Shown here piece by piece: positions 11,489-23,425 of a stretch of DNA of 64,000 nt. The position numbers and the translations under genes were made by a program. How positions within the stretch are numbered: position 1 is the first letter of the stretch; every line of letters begins with the position of its first letter. The notes beneath the pieces were generated by a model, which had not been told where the DNA came from, searched no databases, and saw only the letters and a program-made list of their open reading frames with translations. Origin of the DNA: Watersipora subatra (taxonomy: Eukaryota > Bryozoa > Gymnolaemata > Cheilostomatida > Watersiporidae); assembly GCF_963576615.1 (NCBI RefSeq), contig NC_088714.1, forward strand, positions 27,090,558-27,154,557. The letters run 5' to 3'.

Positions 11489-14400
11489 ATGAAGATGGCG
11501 GAAGATGTAAAATCAGATAAAGATGAAGAACAATCAAATAACCAAGATCACAATGGTCTACTACTGCCTGATTCAATAGAAAATTATGGAACTGGTAAGT
11601 GCGATTTTTGTTTAATGTGAGGTCACTATAGATTATTTATCTTTTTATTTGCTGTATCCTTACAGACCGGCCAACCTTGGAGTGGGGAAAGGAGTGAGTG
11701 TCTATTTTGGGGGCAATGAAAACGTGAGGATTTGAAAAGTGGGGTTAATTTTCGTAGCATATAAAACATCACAGCGAAATATAATATAGCTCCATATGGA
11801 AACCACATGTCGTCAAGGTGGAGGTTATTGATAGATGATAATGCCACAAATATGTTTATACATAGTTGTTTATTAGTAGTAAGTATATGATTACTACTTG
11901 AAGATTGAGGCAAAAAACAGGGTTGCTTGGGTAAAGGGGGCAATTGCGTGACCTGGGCGTGAGATGTGTGAGGCATGGGACAATTGCGTGAGTCTCACGC
12001 CCAATGCGTGAGCGTTGGCAGGTATGTGTATCTACGAATGAGAAGCCTAAATGAAAATTCTCCTACTTACTTTCCGTAGAATCAATTAGCTTGCCATGCG
12101 TGTGAATACGCGAAAATGCGCCTGAATTTTATTTTCAGGTAAAGAATACTTTGTTTATTGCAGACGTGATGTCTATATTATTTTTTTGTTGCTCAATGGG
12201 TGGTAAATACGGCGTACACTCTGAACATAAGAATCCCATTGAAGGCAATCTCAGTGCTTTAACCCTTGTAAATCTCATTCTTGCACTTGCATAGTTGCTC
12301 AAGATGTAGCTGTTTGTTTATGGTGAATCATTGCTTGCATGGTACCATGATGTTGGACACAACAAGAAACAAGTAACCTTATTATGTTTTGGAAACCAGC
12401 AGTTTTAAATTCGTTGTCATTCATGCAAAGTTGTGTTAATCAAACAAAGAATAAGCAAGGAAGTGTTTATGGGGCTGTGATGATAGCATTGTTATGATGG
12501 TACTATTGTGATGGTTGCAACACCTAAATTTTTTTGTATGTTAAAAGATAAGATACAGTTATAGTCTGATAGATAACATACATATAGTCTGATGTGTGGC
12601 AACTGGTTACCAATCAACTAGGACTGCTACCAGTTGCTCTGAAGTCAGTTCACTTTGCTGATACAGCTCATCAAAGGCAATTCAGCCTAGCTAACTTACA
12701 TGTAGCTCACCCCAACTCATCTACAATGTAGCTATATTCAATATGAATAGGCAAGCTTTTATTGAGTTTCATCAATACATTGCCGGTAATCTGCTTTTGA
12801 AAACTGCAACTTTACAGCAGCTGCTGTAAAGTGCTGATAAAGCTGTCGAGGGAGTTTTGATTTACCTCGAAACATCAAGAGTTTCTGTATAAACTCAGCA
12901 GTTATTTATGATGATAAAAATAGAAATGGTGTATTTTGTGAGAATTACAAGGAGTTGATGGATCCTATACATTGCTGAGAACTTTAATAGACATTGTCTG
13001 TTGCGGTTGCTTTGTGTGGTTCTTATATTTATATGCTTAAGCACGTCCTCACAAGCTTTGTCCTTTGAACTCCGTGGTCAAGGCTGCTATGAATAAATGA
13101 CATGGCTGTTTAAATAAACCATAAAACTTGAGTAATAACTAGATAACATGACCATTTGTTATGTTATCTTAATTTTGACTTGGTTGAAGATAAACCAAGT
13201 AATATAGCCAGTTTTTGTCAGTAGTTCTATTTACAATTGACATGCCAATTCGATATTATGTCATGATATACTCTTGCATATATGTCTATGCATTTTTAAA
13301 CAAAAGTGCATGCAAAACTGGGTTCACTATCTCGTAGCCCTTGGTCTGGAGAATAGAGAAACAAGTGATGGCTAAGGCACAAATTTAGAGGTTCCATTCA
13401 AACCGAAAACCTTGACAAGTATGTTTGTTGATCATTATTTAAAATATGCATGTATATTTTATCACCCATAGTATCCGGGATCACAAAGATATAAAGCAGT
13501 AACAAAAGAATTAACTATTATTAATGTAACCGAGTCACTAATTGTTCCATTTGCTGGACAATCTTCTACTGATCATTTTTTATGATGGGCTCGTAAATAT
13601 CAAACAGTGAATATCAAAGTGGTGGTCTAATAGAGATGGCGTTCAATTAAAGGGTGACACTCTAGTTTTCAACCCTTCTCCAGGCCTATAGTGGCATTTA
13701 AATAAAGTTGGCGCTCACATAGATGTTTTACGGTATATTTTTTACCTCTCATAAATCCAGGTCCTATGATGAAAACCTTGCATGACATAACAGATTTCAT
13801 TGGTTTAGTTGATAATAGTACATGAATGTTTTGTATTTTTGTAATGAGAATGTATATCTACCACTCATATAAAATCAAAAATTTAATACTCAAAATGCTA
13901 GCACCTGTTTAAAAACATCCAAAATGAACAGGTATTCTTTCATGCAGACTCATTTTTCCGTTTTAATAACTAGGCAAATCTTTAATGATGCCTTTACTAA
14001 ATATGCTGAAATCGGGTACAGTAGACCCCCTCAGCCCTAAACCCATCCCCTCCGATAACATAAATAATCCACTCTGAGAATGTTTACATTGTAGTGAGTT
14101 TACGCTGTACCAAGTGTAAAATATATGTAAATAGCCTAATCCGTTCTGAGTGGAAGTTATGTAAATGATTTACGTTATTTACGTTATAGAAGCGTCCACT
14201 GTACAAGCTGTTTGGTTTTAGTTTTATGCTGGAGTAGAAGAAGAAATCAATTATAGTCGTGATTGCACACTTGTCACTCCCTTATTGTCATTGTATTTTT
14301 ATTAAAGCTGCTGATATCCTCTTCACCCCTGCTGAGTTTATGACGGATAGCCTGACTCTCAGGCTAAAGTTCGCTGCGCGTTTTCTGTGTTGAAGCGCGT

Positions 14401-15644
14401 GTTTCTAGGGTTTAACAAAAAAAACCATGATTTTTTTACAAATCGTTTTTTTTTCAATTTAATCGGTTGTTATAATTCTTTTTTAATAATTATTATTTTA
14501 TTGCCTATTTTTCTTATGCAACTTGTCGGTGACTTGCATTGTACATCAGTATATGGTAAACCCACTTTTCAGTGTTAGTGACTTACATGCTTTAGTTTGA
14601 CAAATTCTTATATATTGTTACATTCAACATCCATATAAAATGCTAATGTGCAAACTACATCTAAGTTAGTCGAGTCAGTTTTACATGAAAAGGTGCTATG
14701 AAATATTTAAACTCATTTTTCCTTGATGTGGCCGATCATGCAAAATATAAATATCATTTATCCATTTTTTTAGTACCCAGCAGGTTTCTTATTTTTGATT
14801 GAACAAAACCAAAGGTAGAGAATACTGATCAATGCTTGCACTTGAGATGATTGCAGTATAAGGAGTTTGATATCATAATATTATTTATTAAACAGAGTAG
14901 TGAGAGGAAACTACTAGTTACAGTTGCTACCTCATAATTAATCCTGCTGAGGTTTAATAAATAAACTCATAGATCCTAACTTCAAATGTCCTTCTGTAGC
15001 AGTGTACTACACATACAGTCAATTATCTCCACCATATTTGTTAATTCATGACAGACAAGCTTTACAGATTTGTTATACACGCTTCAAAACAAGATTGTTT
15101 GACTAGAAACAAGAAACTTGAAAAACAGAAATCCTTTTGAAAAAATTTGGAAGACAAAAAATTATGATTTTTTTGCTGGAAAAATCATGATTTGAATCAA
15201 TAGTTTAAATCATTTGATTTTTGTGTATGAACCTGCTCGTTTCAGTATGATGGGTCCATTAAGCATGTGGTTATCTCAAATGAAAAGGACCTATACGTTA
15301 TTAGCTAATGGGAAGGTTTCATAGTTTATCAAACGATTTTGCTTTTTCAAATCCAAATGAATAACAAGAGTTCAGTTAACAAAGAATGTGGCAATTCTGT
15401 CGGTGTGATACATGACAAAAATACCTTTTAGGAATCTTATAGTTTTGTCTACATTGTTGTCTTCTTTTTGACAGAGTTCACATCACTCTCTGACACACTC
15501 GCCGAAGTTGATGCAGCACTTCAGGCCCTCGAGTCGCAAAGTGATGCCCTTTATGACGAAGCAAAGACAATGCTAGATGAAGTTAAACAGGACAAGGCAG
15601 GTGTTAGCGCGAGTGAAAAAGGAGAGGATAAAGCTGTAGAGTGA
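11489..15644 (+). CDS. BBLN: bublin coiled-coil protein-like (BBLN / UPF0184 family), two exons
   Basis: Exons 11489-11594 and 15475-15644 join in phase (G/AG makes a Glu codon) across a 3.9 kb GT-AG intron to give 91 residues. The N-terminal third is acidic and low-complexity. Residues about 36-77 form a heptad-rich helix, E-F-x-x-L-x-x-x-L-x-E-V-D-x-x-L-x-x-L-E-x-x-x-D-x-L, matching the core of vertebrate C9orf16/BBLN in length and in the Glu, Leu and Asp positions. BBLN-family proteins are small cytoskeleton-associated coiled coils, linked to intermediate-filament organisation in nematodes. A second in-frame ATG two codons later could also be the start. AATAAA lies at 15836-15841, 191 bases after the stop. 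Confidence 0.72.
11595..15474. other. intron of the BBLN-like gene
   Basis: AT-rich intron without further exons that I can support. It contains the short inverted-repeat element at 14017-14203 and otherwise non-repetitive sequence. Confidence 0.5.
14017..14203. mobile_element. short mariner-like MITE
   Basis: Starts 'tacagtagacc' and ends 'gcgtccactgta', imperfect inverted termini flanked by TA. The right part has repeated 'acgttatttacgttata' units. The end resembles the fragment near 3454. Length 187 bp and no coding capacity. Confidence 0.45.
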
Positions 15645-15835
15645 CCTGTAGGCATCACGGATGGTTGTCAGGATTGCTGGTCTCGTTGAGTAGGACTGCA
15701 TCGGTGTAGAGGTCTTGACTTGTCGTTAGATGACCTCTGTATTCATACCATGTCGTTGAAGAGTATTGTAATCCTGTGAAAAGATGTCTTAGTTCCTATT
15801 TTTTCTTTTGTACGCAATACTAAGTGTATTATATT

Positions 15836-15841
15836 AATAAA
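15836..15841 (+). terminator. poly(A) signal AATAAA of the BBLN-like gene
   Basis: Canonical AATAAA in the 3' flank of the BBLN-like gene, 191 bases after the stop codon. Confidence 0.6.
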
Positions 15842-17210
15842 TTGATTACCAAGGATACAATATAGACTCTGTGAGTAGGTAATTTTTTTTCCAGAGAGTT
15901 ACATTTGATTTAACCTACCTTATTTAACCGACCTTATTTCACCGACTTTTGACAGCAAAAGAGAATCATACCATGTGAAAGTGAAATAATAACATGGGAA
16001 TTTGTGACATAGTCCATGGATCCATAACATGGCATCTAAAACAAAAATTCTTATGATATGCACGTAAGTATCATCTAGATATAGGACAGGCTAGTTGTTT
16101 ATATCAGGTGTGCACAGTGAATATTGTTTATGGGGTGTAGCTATGACGTGGATGGGGACTATTATTAATATTTACATGCTGTTCAGCGTAACCTCTGACC
16201 TTTTCTCTAGTACAGGTTGTATCAAATTCTTTAAAAAGCTTCCCATTGTCTAGCTTGTGAAACGGAAAGTCTTGCTTAGTTATTTGAAACTTAAAAAATT
16301 AATAGCTACAATTGTAGAAAAATATTTTGCATTTCAGCTGCGCAATAACAAAAATAACTTTGACCTTATCAATATCCCTATAGTCAAATCCATTTCAACT
16401 AGCCGTAAGCCCTAGAGCTGTTCATCTCAAGTGGTTGGACAATTCTTATTTTATGTTCCCATTGATCATTAGCAGTCTGAAATTACTCACAATAAAAATA
16501 TATATGTGTAAATATTTTATCCATTAATAGCCGTGAAAGTAGTGATGCAAAGCCAATGCACCATAGCATGGCTAATCCAGGTCCTGAAAGTCGGCAACCA
16601 ATCCTCAGGGCAGGCTATCCCAGATTATCCAAGATATGCTGGGCCACGCTAAATTTATTAATGCATCCTATCTCCCTGGAATAAACAGGAAGACTGCCCC
16701 AGACCTCAGACATCTGGTATGAGATTTGTCTCTGGCCACAAATTGGCATAGGTAAAGAGTTTAGACTTATTAACATCGGGCCATTTGCCTGACCAATAAA
16801 GCCCAAAAAAGTCCCTCTAATTGGGAAAGTAATGACGCGGCGATAATCTGTAAGCTCAAAATTTTCTCAATTTCTTGATTTTTTAATAAAATTCTACCTA
16901 AATGTATAGTAATGTTATAACGGAATATTAAATGGATCAAATAGAAGAACAAGTCAGTTTTTTATTTATCTTCACACGTATTTTGTAATCCCTTTTAGAA
17001 TTATGCAATTACAATGCAAGAATTGTTTGACTTATTTATCAGTTGTTATTTTGTGATTTACTGAATTGATTGTCAATTGATTACTAATTTTATTGTCACA
17101 GGTTTCACGGTGTATTAGAATCAATCAAAAATAAATAGAAAATTCTAGATGCGCATTTATGTAACCGTCCTCGCTCTGACTCATAAAAGTATTGCAGTTA
17201 GGTTAAAATG
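15842..17210. other. intergenic stretch
   Basis: No gene supported. A segment around 16560-16810 translates on the minus strand with a weak resemblance to the C-terminal end of non-LTR retrotransposon proteins, too short to call. Confidence 0.4.
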
Positions 17211-17604
17211 AACTTACACAAAACTTGGTTCTGTCAGAAGGTACCAGTATTTTTTATCATTTGTGATTGTATTTGATGTTTGAGGTTGTCTTATTATCAA
17301 AATGTTTCAAGATTAAAATTGATAAAACTTGATTGTGGGTAAAATGCTCAAATCAAACAAAAGTGTGATTATGACATCATCAATTGCAAAGAGACTGAGT
17401 CTTCAATTGCAATGATATCAACTGTAGTGACATCAATTTGCAGGTGTTTGTCTTCTGAGCATTTTGATCGCTATGAAGCTTTGTTGATTTTAATTTTGCA
17501 GCTTTCTGGCAGTGAGGTCACCACAAGAATCGAAAACAATCTCAAATGATAAAAAATATCGTTAATTTCTGATAAATTCTGCTAAAAGTTTGTGTAATTC
17601 ATCT
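17211..17604. mobile_element. M1-family MITE, copy 1
   Basis: Long imperfect inverted repeat. It opens 'gaacttacacaaaactt' and closes with the inverse 'aagtttgtgtaattcat'. Inside are the family marks 'gatgtttgaggt' and 'aaaacttgattgtgggtaaaatgctca' broken into halves on both strands. Related copies lie at about 36712-37112, 44931-45400 and 47981-48514, with a half copy at 19655-19775. No coding capacity. Confidence 0.65.
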
Positions 17605-17702
17605 TTAAAACTACAATAATTATAAATAATTGATTGAAAATAATTAATTAAAAAAAACAATTATTATAATCAGTGCAGCTGGTTTACATGCTCATACTTC
17701 AT

Positions 17703-17708
17703 TTTATT
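17703..17708 (-). terminator. poly(A) signal of paralogue 1
   Basis: TTTATT on the plus strand reads AATAAA on the minus strand, 57 bases after the stop codon of the gene at 17766-18314. Confidence 0.45.
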
Positions 17709-17765
17709 TCGAAACTTCAAAATTCACAAAAGATATTTCATAAACTTAAGCAAGTCTTAATTGGT

Positions 17766-18314
17766 TTACTCGCTGAGAGTCATCGCGCATTGTCGGCGTC
17801 CGATGTTGAACGCAGCCACCAGCACAAGAAGTCTCATCTCTGGTCGAATTCTAATTCCAGGCTTGAATCTAATCTGGACTTTCTTATTCATCTTGAAAAC
17901 GTTCGCGAAAGGCTTTTGGCACGTGTCGAGAAAAACTAATTTCTTGGAGGAAGGTGACTTATCATAAGTGAAGGCAACATTTCCGCAAGGATCATAGCCA
18001 GTCTTTTTGTGAATTCTTCCTCCGCTGCCATTGATATGGGTAACTTCGCAGCAATCGAGTGTAGCATTTGTGACAACCTTGATTATTTCCTCGGCATCCT
18101 CCGCTCTCCTCCAAGACTGTATATTGTGTCCCTCCCGCACTGTGATAATGAGTTCGCCTATCTTCGTGATGTGGGTACCGCATGGCGATCTATTCATTCC
18201 AGCAGCCAATTGATAGCCTGAATATTCAGGGCCGCTCTCTCCAAACTTTCTAATTTCGACAATATCCATTTTACTATAGTAGTCATCAAACGTTTGGCTA
18301 CACATTGGCTCCAT
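17766..18314 (-). CDS. uncharacterised ~180 aa protein, paralogue 1 of a three-gene family
   Basis: Single-exon frame of 182 residues starting in 'aagATGg' context. I do not recognise the family. It aligns with the proteins at 22633 and 26901 in three blocks: an N-terminal DDYYxxxxxVxI motif (residues about 10-20), IQSWRR (65-70) and a C-terminal VQIRFxPGIxI...LLVLVAAFNI block (about 145-170). No signal peptide is seen; the last block is a hydrophobic segment near the C-terminus rather than a long membrane helix. A buried C-terminal helix after alternating beta-type segments recalls tubby/LURP-one-like barrels, but this is only a shape argument. It lies opposite in strand to its two relatives and is Cys-richer, with a pair at 88-89. 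Confidence 0.6.
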   Translation of the reverse strand: MEPMCSQTFDDYYSKMDIVEIRKFGESGPEYSGYQLAAGMNRSPCGTHITKIGELIITVREGHNIQSWRRAEDAEEIIKVVTNATLDCCEVTHINGSGGRIHKKTGYDPCGNVAFTYDKSPSSKKLVFLDTCQKPFANVFKMNKKVQIRFKPGIRIRPEMRLLVLVAAFNIGRRQCAMTLSE

Positions 18315-19654
18315 CTTAAACTATTATTGGCAGCGTTGGTTCCAGCAGCTGAATTAGACACCAATAAGTGTGATGTCACACATAAGAGCTTACTATGCAA
18401 AAGTACATTCTTTAGATATTTACCCTAAACTTGATATGCAGAAAATTCGTTTCTATTACAATCATGCATACATTACAAAACTACAAACAATAACTCCTTA
18501 TTTTATTTTTCATGCATACTTAGTTATATTGAAAAACATAAAATACATAGATGTATGTAGTTTGAAATATTGTGCGTTGAGATCTATTAAATTAAAAGCA
18601 ATATTAAAACAACCTGGTTTTAGAATACAGTTATGCATGAACCCACTGGTAAAGCAAATGCAAAAACATCCATACTTGACTGTAACAGTCCTACTCTTAG
18701 TTGTTACTCAAGATTTGTTAAGGTGTTAACAGGTGTTAGGGTGCTAACAGGTGTTATGGTGTTAACAGGTGTTAAGGTGTTAACAGCAAATAAATTTCTA
18801 TTTATTTTAATTTCATTTATATAGAATAGGTAAAATGTATTTGTACTACAATTTGGTTGCTGTTTGTGCAATCATCAGGTGCTAAGAACAAGCGAGCAAG
18901 AAACGATTTGTATCGTAAATTCATTTTAATAAATTCTGTTTAAATATAATCAATAAATACCTACCATAAATACATACCTGCACTGCACTGGTAATAAGGT
19001 AACCGGTAGGAATAGTAAAGTGGACTGAGGAAGCCATAAAGGAAGCAGAAATAGTAACTCGCAGTCTCCTGGCCATGCATGGAGCACTCTACACCTACTG
19101 GCGGCTAGGCAATTGATCTGGTTATTAGGATAAAACCTTTAAATCTAAAAAAGTTAATGGCTGGTAGGAAGATATTCAAATTTTAACATGTGTGATTTCT
19201 TACAACCGGCAGTATTTCCTAGTTTCTGGTTTACTCTACCGTGGACCTCCACCGTACGACATTAGTTCGTTCTGGTGTTGGGTTCATAAGGCAAAAATGC
19301 CGTATGAAGGGGTATAGGAACCTATAGGAATTATCTATTGCAAACTCCCCTCGAGTAAAAACATTAAAACGTTATATACGCACTGTATACATTAAAAACT
19401 AGCAACAAACTGGTATCGTAACTATAGTTACCTATTTAGCGGTTATGATCTGCAATAAAATGCAACACTACTATGTAGAGTATGAAGTTCTAACCTTTGA
19501 CCTCCTTAGTGGCTAACCGCGGTGTGAGACAGATTTGGACAGCAACGTGTTTGGTACAATATCTTTTTGTGACGCTACATGACGTAACATAAACTTTGAA
19601 TTCACCTTATATAAATTTAGCTTATTGAACACGCACGCAGGCATTCACACGCAC
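18315..19654. other. intergenic stretch with an 18 bp minisatellite
   Basis: About 18714-18786 is an 18 bp tandem repeat (unit 'gtgttaacaggtgttagg'), 3-4 copies. About 19230-19330 has a 'ctccaccgtacgacatt' end that looks like the terminus of a DNA transposon, but no partner end was found. No gene supported. Confidence 0.45.
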
Positions 19655-19775
19655 AAACAGGATTTTAATCTTGAGACATCCTGGCAATCGGATCACCTCA
19701 AACATCAAAAACAAATGATAGAAAAATACCGATACTTCCTGATCAAATCTACCAACATTTTGTGTAAGCTCATCT
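19655..19775. mobile_element. M1-family MITE, right-half fragment
   Basis: Matches the right half of the other M1 copies: 'gattttaatcttgagacatc', then 'ctcaaacatcaaaaacaaatgata', then 'ttttgtgtaagctcatc'. The left half is missing. Confidence 0.5.
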
Positions 19776-20237
19776 AGAACAGATTCTCTTAGCGTTCCAG
19801 TGTTGGGTTAGGATCTCAGCTATGCTTGTAGTATTAGACTTCTGTGCCATGCTGCCGTATGCTGATTGGAGGAAGATGTTTACGAAGAGACTATAACGAG
19901 TCACATACCTGAAAGATATGCATAGTACTGTATAATAAGTACTGTATATAAGTAATACCTACAAGTATTTGTAATGTATCATGCTTACAAAGGAAAATCA
20001 CAAATATCTCAGTGCTATCTGGCTGCACTCCAATCTGGTAGTAATGATGATGCAATCCAGTTTGGTGATGTAAGCAATCTATAAACCTATTAACTATACA
20101 TCATATATTAACTATAACTATACAATATTAACTTCATAATTGATAGGTCTATGAAGCAAACCCTCGAAGATCAGTAGGATGCAAGCAGAAGCTGCGCTGT
20201 GTTTTTAAGGGCCATGATGCACTAACACTAACAATGG

Positions 20238-20440
20238 CTCTGTGATCTTGGCTGGACATGTCTGATTCCAGTGGTAAAAGAACCTCAACACCTCAACAGC
20301 TGGAGTCACCTCCAGTCGTAGAGAGCAGTTTAAAGTTTAATGCTATTCCAGTCACCACCAGCTGCCTTTTAAGGGAATTGAACCCCTAACCTGTGGTTTG
20401 CATGTCAGACGCTCCAGACCACTAGACCACGGCTGCTCTA
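20238..20440 (-). repeat. tRNA-derived SINE, copy 1
   Basis: Read on the minus strand, the head carries a polymerase III A box-like 'ggtctagtggtctggag' and a B box-like 'gggttcaattccc', spaced as in a tRNA. The body ends in 'gtccagccaagatcacag'. Related copies are at 40948-41140 (minus) and about 57205-57360 (plus). Confidence 0.7.
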
Positions 20441-21811
20441 TCAGTTTAGTTAAACAAAAGATAATATTTTTGCAGCTAAAACAATAAATGTAACTTACCA
20501 TGTATTCGTAAAGCATTAGAACTTGGTTCGTTGCGGCGAATTTAACAAACTATTTATTTGGCATCCTAAATCAAAGCATCTGCTTTAAAATGATTTTTGT
20601 GTGCCAATTGTCTTACTATTCCAATGATATCCAATTATTTTATAGATTTTCTAAATTGCTACGAACAAAAAAAAAGTTTTATGCTTTCCATATACTTTCT
20701 TTGTCCTAGATAATATATAATACAAGTGCTGAATAATGTGTAGATGATATATTGTTAAAGATATATTCGGTAAAATCGTATTATATATATATTTTACAAA
20801 ACGTAATTAGTAACAATTGTAATAAAAATATGCACAACTTCATAGTAAATATCTAGTAAGGTTTTAAAAACTTACATATTTACATACATGTACATATTCA
20901 AAACTTTGCTTGCATTATGGCAGAAAAATGGCTAAATGTTTTACAGATTGCTGTTATTTTGAACTTTTAAAAAGCAGCCAAAGAAGTATAATAGTGAAAC
21001 AAAAAACTAATTAAAATAGGTAGTTGTCAAAATGAAATATTTCGAAAACTAATCACTAATAAATTGATATACTTGTAATTATAATAAATAACTTTTACAA
21101 ATTATACTTAAAAGTAAATACAATATATAGCTATAAAATACATTTGTTAAGATAATAATTATAAATAAACTTACTTAGCAATCATGAAAACCAATATTTC
21201 ACAATATTATTATTTAGACTAAAAACAGCTTCAGAAATGAAAGACTTTAAACAAGTATTATGCTGGTGCATAACAATTTTTTCCAACACATATAATGTTG
21301 ACAATTAATTTTAACTTTAATAGGCGCATCACATCATTGAGAAGTTTTTAGTAGTAAATGTAATTGTAAAGTTTTAGTTTTGGAAAATTATAATTTAGCA
21401 TCATCAGTACTCAGCATAGCCTGTATCTACTTACCTGTGAAGGTTTCGGGTTCAAGGCCAGTGAAGAGCCATCAACTATGTATATTTTAAAACCCTGATC
21501 TTGTAATTTTGTTGAACACCTCTTCATTAACTGCATAAAGACTGGCAATGCTTCGAGTTCTTTCCTTTTTAATGGAAATTGGTTTATGTTTAAAATCGCT
21601 GAATGTGTTCATTGAGGGCAATTGTCCTTTATGCATGTGAAGCCGCATTTTAAAGTTTTTAATCGGATAGATTGTGGCACATTTATACGGGAAAAAAAAG
21701 TTCTAAGATTGTCAATTGAACTTGACATAGTTTGAACTGGGCTGCTTTTGTACATTAAACAAGCTGTAATGCGTCTGCTCTCATAACTCTTCCCTCATGT
21801 GAGAATTGGTT
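20441..21811. other. intergenic AT-rich stretch
   Basis: Strongly AT-rich with no gene, hairpin or repeat that I can support. Confidence 0.4.
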
Positions 21812-21957
21812 AACATCGTGGAATATCACGGAACATCACGGAAGATCATGGAACATCACGGAACATCACCGAACATCAAGGAACATTACGGAACATTACG
21901 GAACATCACGGAACATCACGGAATATCACGGAATATCACGGAATATCATGGAATATC
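21812..21957. repeat. 10 bp satellite (CATCACGGAA)n
   Basis: About 14-15 tandem copies of a decamer close to CATCACGGAA, with variants at the first, fifth and sixth positions. A few diverged bases separate it from a further 'cacggaacacc' at about 22110. Confidence 0.75.
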
Positions 21958-22632
21958 AAGTTCTAAGATTTTCAATAGAGCCTAGAATTGCTTAAAGGGG
22001 CACTAAATAGGTCTACTAAATAAGTCACTAAATTGATTTTGCGCATTAAATAGGTCATAGGGAATCTAATCTTATAACTAATCACCCAACTGAGAACTGT
22101 TTAACGTCACGGAACACCAACCTTATTATAGTAAAGATTATTCTAGCATTTTGGAGAGCGATCAGTTAATCTATTTGGTAGCGTGTCGGTTTACCAATGT
22201 GAATCTCAGAAGTTCACAATATTTTATGAAGCAGTTTAATTACTGCCTATATTATTTCTTAAGTGTGATGGTTTCAAACAAGATTACAAGATGAGAGTTA
22301 CATGTATATAATATAGCAGTGACCTTGACCTACTTGAACTCATGACCTTCACAGATGTTTAAAAACCCATAACCGTCTTTAACAAGCAAATACTTGTTTT
22401 TAATTGCTAAACATTACATTTTAATAGAAATATAACAAATATAAAAAACGATTAGGTTTTACTTTTAATAAGCTGAGATATATATGTAGTTTTTTAGTAG
22501 AAAAATCTAAAAAATTTAAAAAATACAAACGAGAAATTTTTTGAATTTGGTTTATGTTTATGCCAGTTGGAATAATAACAGCCCATACAGGAGTTACTAA
22601 ATAGAAGGTCAAGGTTTCGCTGGTCTAACATA

Positions 22633-23169
22633 ATGGCAAGACAGAACATATCAAGTATCGATGATTATAGTACTGTAAGCTATGTTGATATTTTAAAATA
22701 TGCAGCAAATGATGCAGCAGTCCCGGTATATTCGCTTGCATTGTCTACTGGCGGACTGGCTCCTGCCACAGTTGGGCAATGGTTTGTTATACAAAAAGAG
22801 CCGAACAAACAAATATGGCGCCAAGTCATTAATGGCCGAGATGTTTTCTGTGTCCAAATCCATGACGAACGAGATGAACATCAAGTACTACTACCTGAAA
22901 ATGCTTGTGGAGGTTCGGTGTTTGGTGCAGATGGATATCTCAAAGGGAACTTGAAATTCACTATAGAGCGGTCACGAAATGATTGTCTTTTTTCTGTGGT
23001 CTCCAATGCTAAAGATATTCTCGCTGCAGCCTATGCAGTAAAAAATCGAGTTCAACTTGTTTTTAGTGATAAATTTGAAATTCAGCCAAAAATAAAAAAT
23101 TTGATTGTTGTTGCAGTATTTAAATTTTCAATGCAAGAAAATTTGGTGCCCCTGCTTTATTTTCCATAA
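22633..23169 (+). CDS. uncharacterised ~180 aa protein, paralogue 2, C-terminus inside a minisatellite
   Basis: Single-exon frame of 178 residues starting in 'ataATGg' context. Same unrecognised family as the genes at 17766 and 26901: DDYSTVSYVDI near residues 10-20, QIWRQ near 60 and VQLVFxxxFEI...LIVVAVFKF near 145-167. After the conserved block the sequence LVPLLYFP and the stop TAA are read from the first unit of the minisatellite that follows, so the native C-terminus seems to have been lost or replaced. The conserved C-terminal segment itself is intact, so the gene may still work. No AATAAA is seen directly after the stop. Confidence 0.6.
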   Translation: MARQNISSIDDYSTVSYVDILKYAANDAAVPVYSLALSTGGLAPATVGQWFVIQKEPNKQIWRQVINGRDVFCVQIHDERDEHQVLLPENACGGSVFGADGYLKGNLKFTIERSRNDCLFSVVSNAKDILAAAYAVKNRVQLVFSDKFEIQPKIKNLIVVAVFKFSMQENLVPLLYFP

Positions 23170-23425
23170 AAACCCTGCTTTATTTTCCATAAAAACCCTG
23201 CTTTATTTTCCATAAAAACCCTGCTTTATTTTCCATAAAAACCCTGCTTTATTTTTCATAAAAACCCTGCTTTATTTTCCATAAAAACCCTGCTTTATTT
23301 TCCATAAAAACCCTGCTTTATTTTCCATAAAAACCCTGCTTTATTTTCCATAAAAACCCTGCTTTATTTTCCATAAAAACCCTGCTTTATTTTCCATAAA
23401 AACCCTGCTTTATTTTCCATAAAAA
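23146..23425. repeat. 23 bp minisatellite, about 12 copies
   Basis: Near-perfect tandem units of 23 bases, each made of 'tttattttccat' followed by 'aaaaaccctgc'. Only one unit shows a visible change (tttttcat). It begins inside the last codons of paralogue 2 and runs downstream. Confidence 0.9.

Noticed and set aside
16615..16952. Minus-strand frames with a SLPVYSREI-like string resembling LINE protein ends
   Set aside because: Too short, split over frames, no other retrotransposon domain nearby.
21812..21957. CRISPR-like repeat array
   Set aside because: The 10 bp units are contiguous without spacers and the DNA is eukaryotic; it is a simple satellite.
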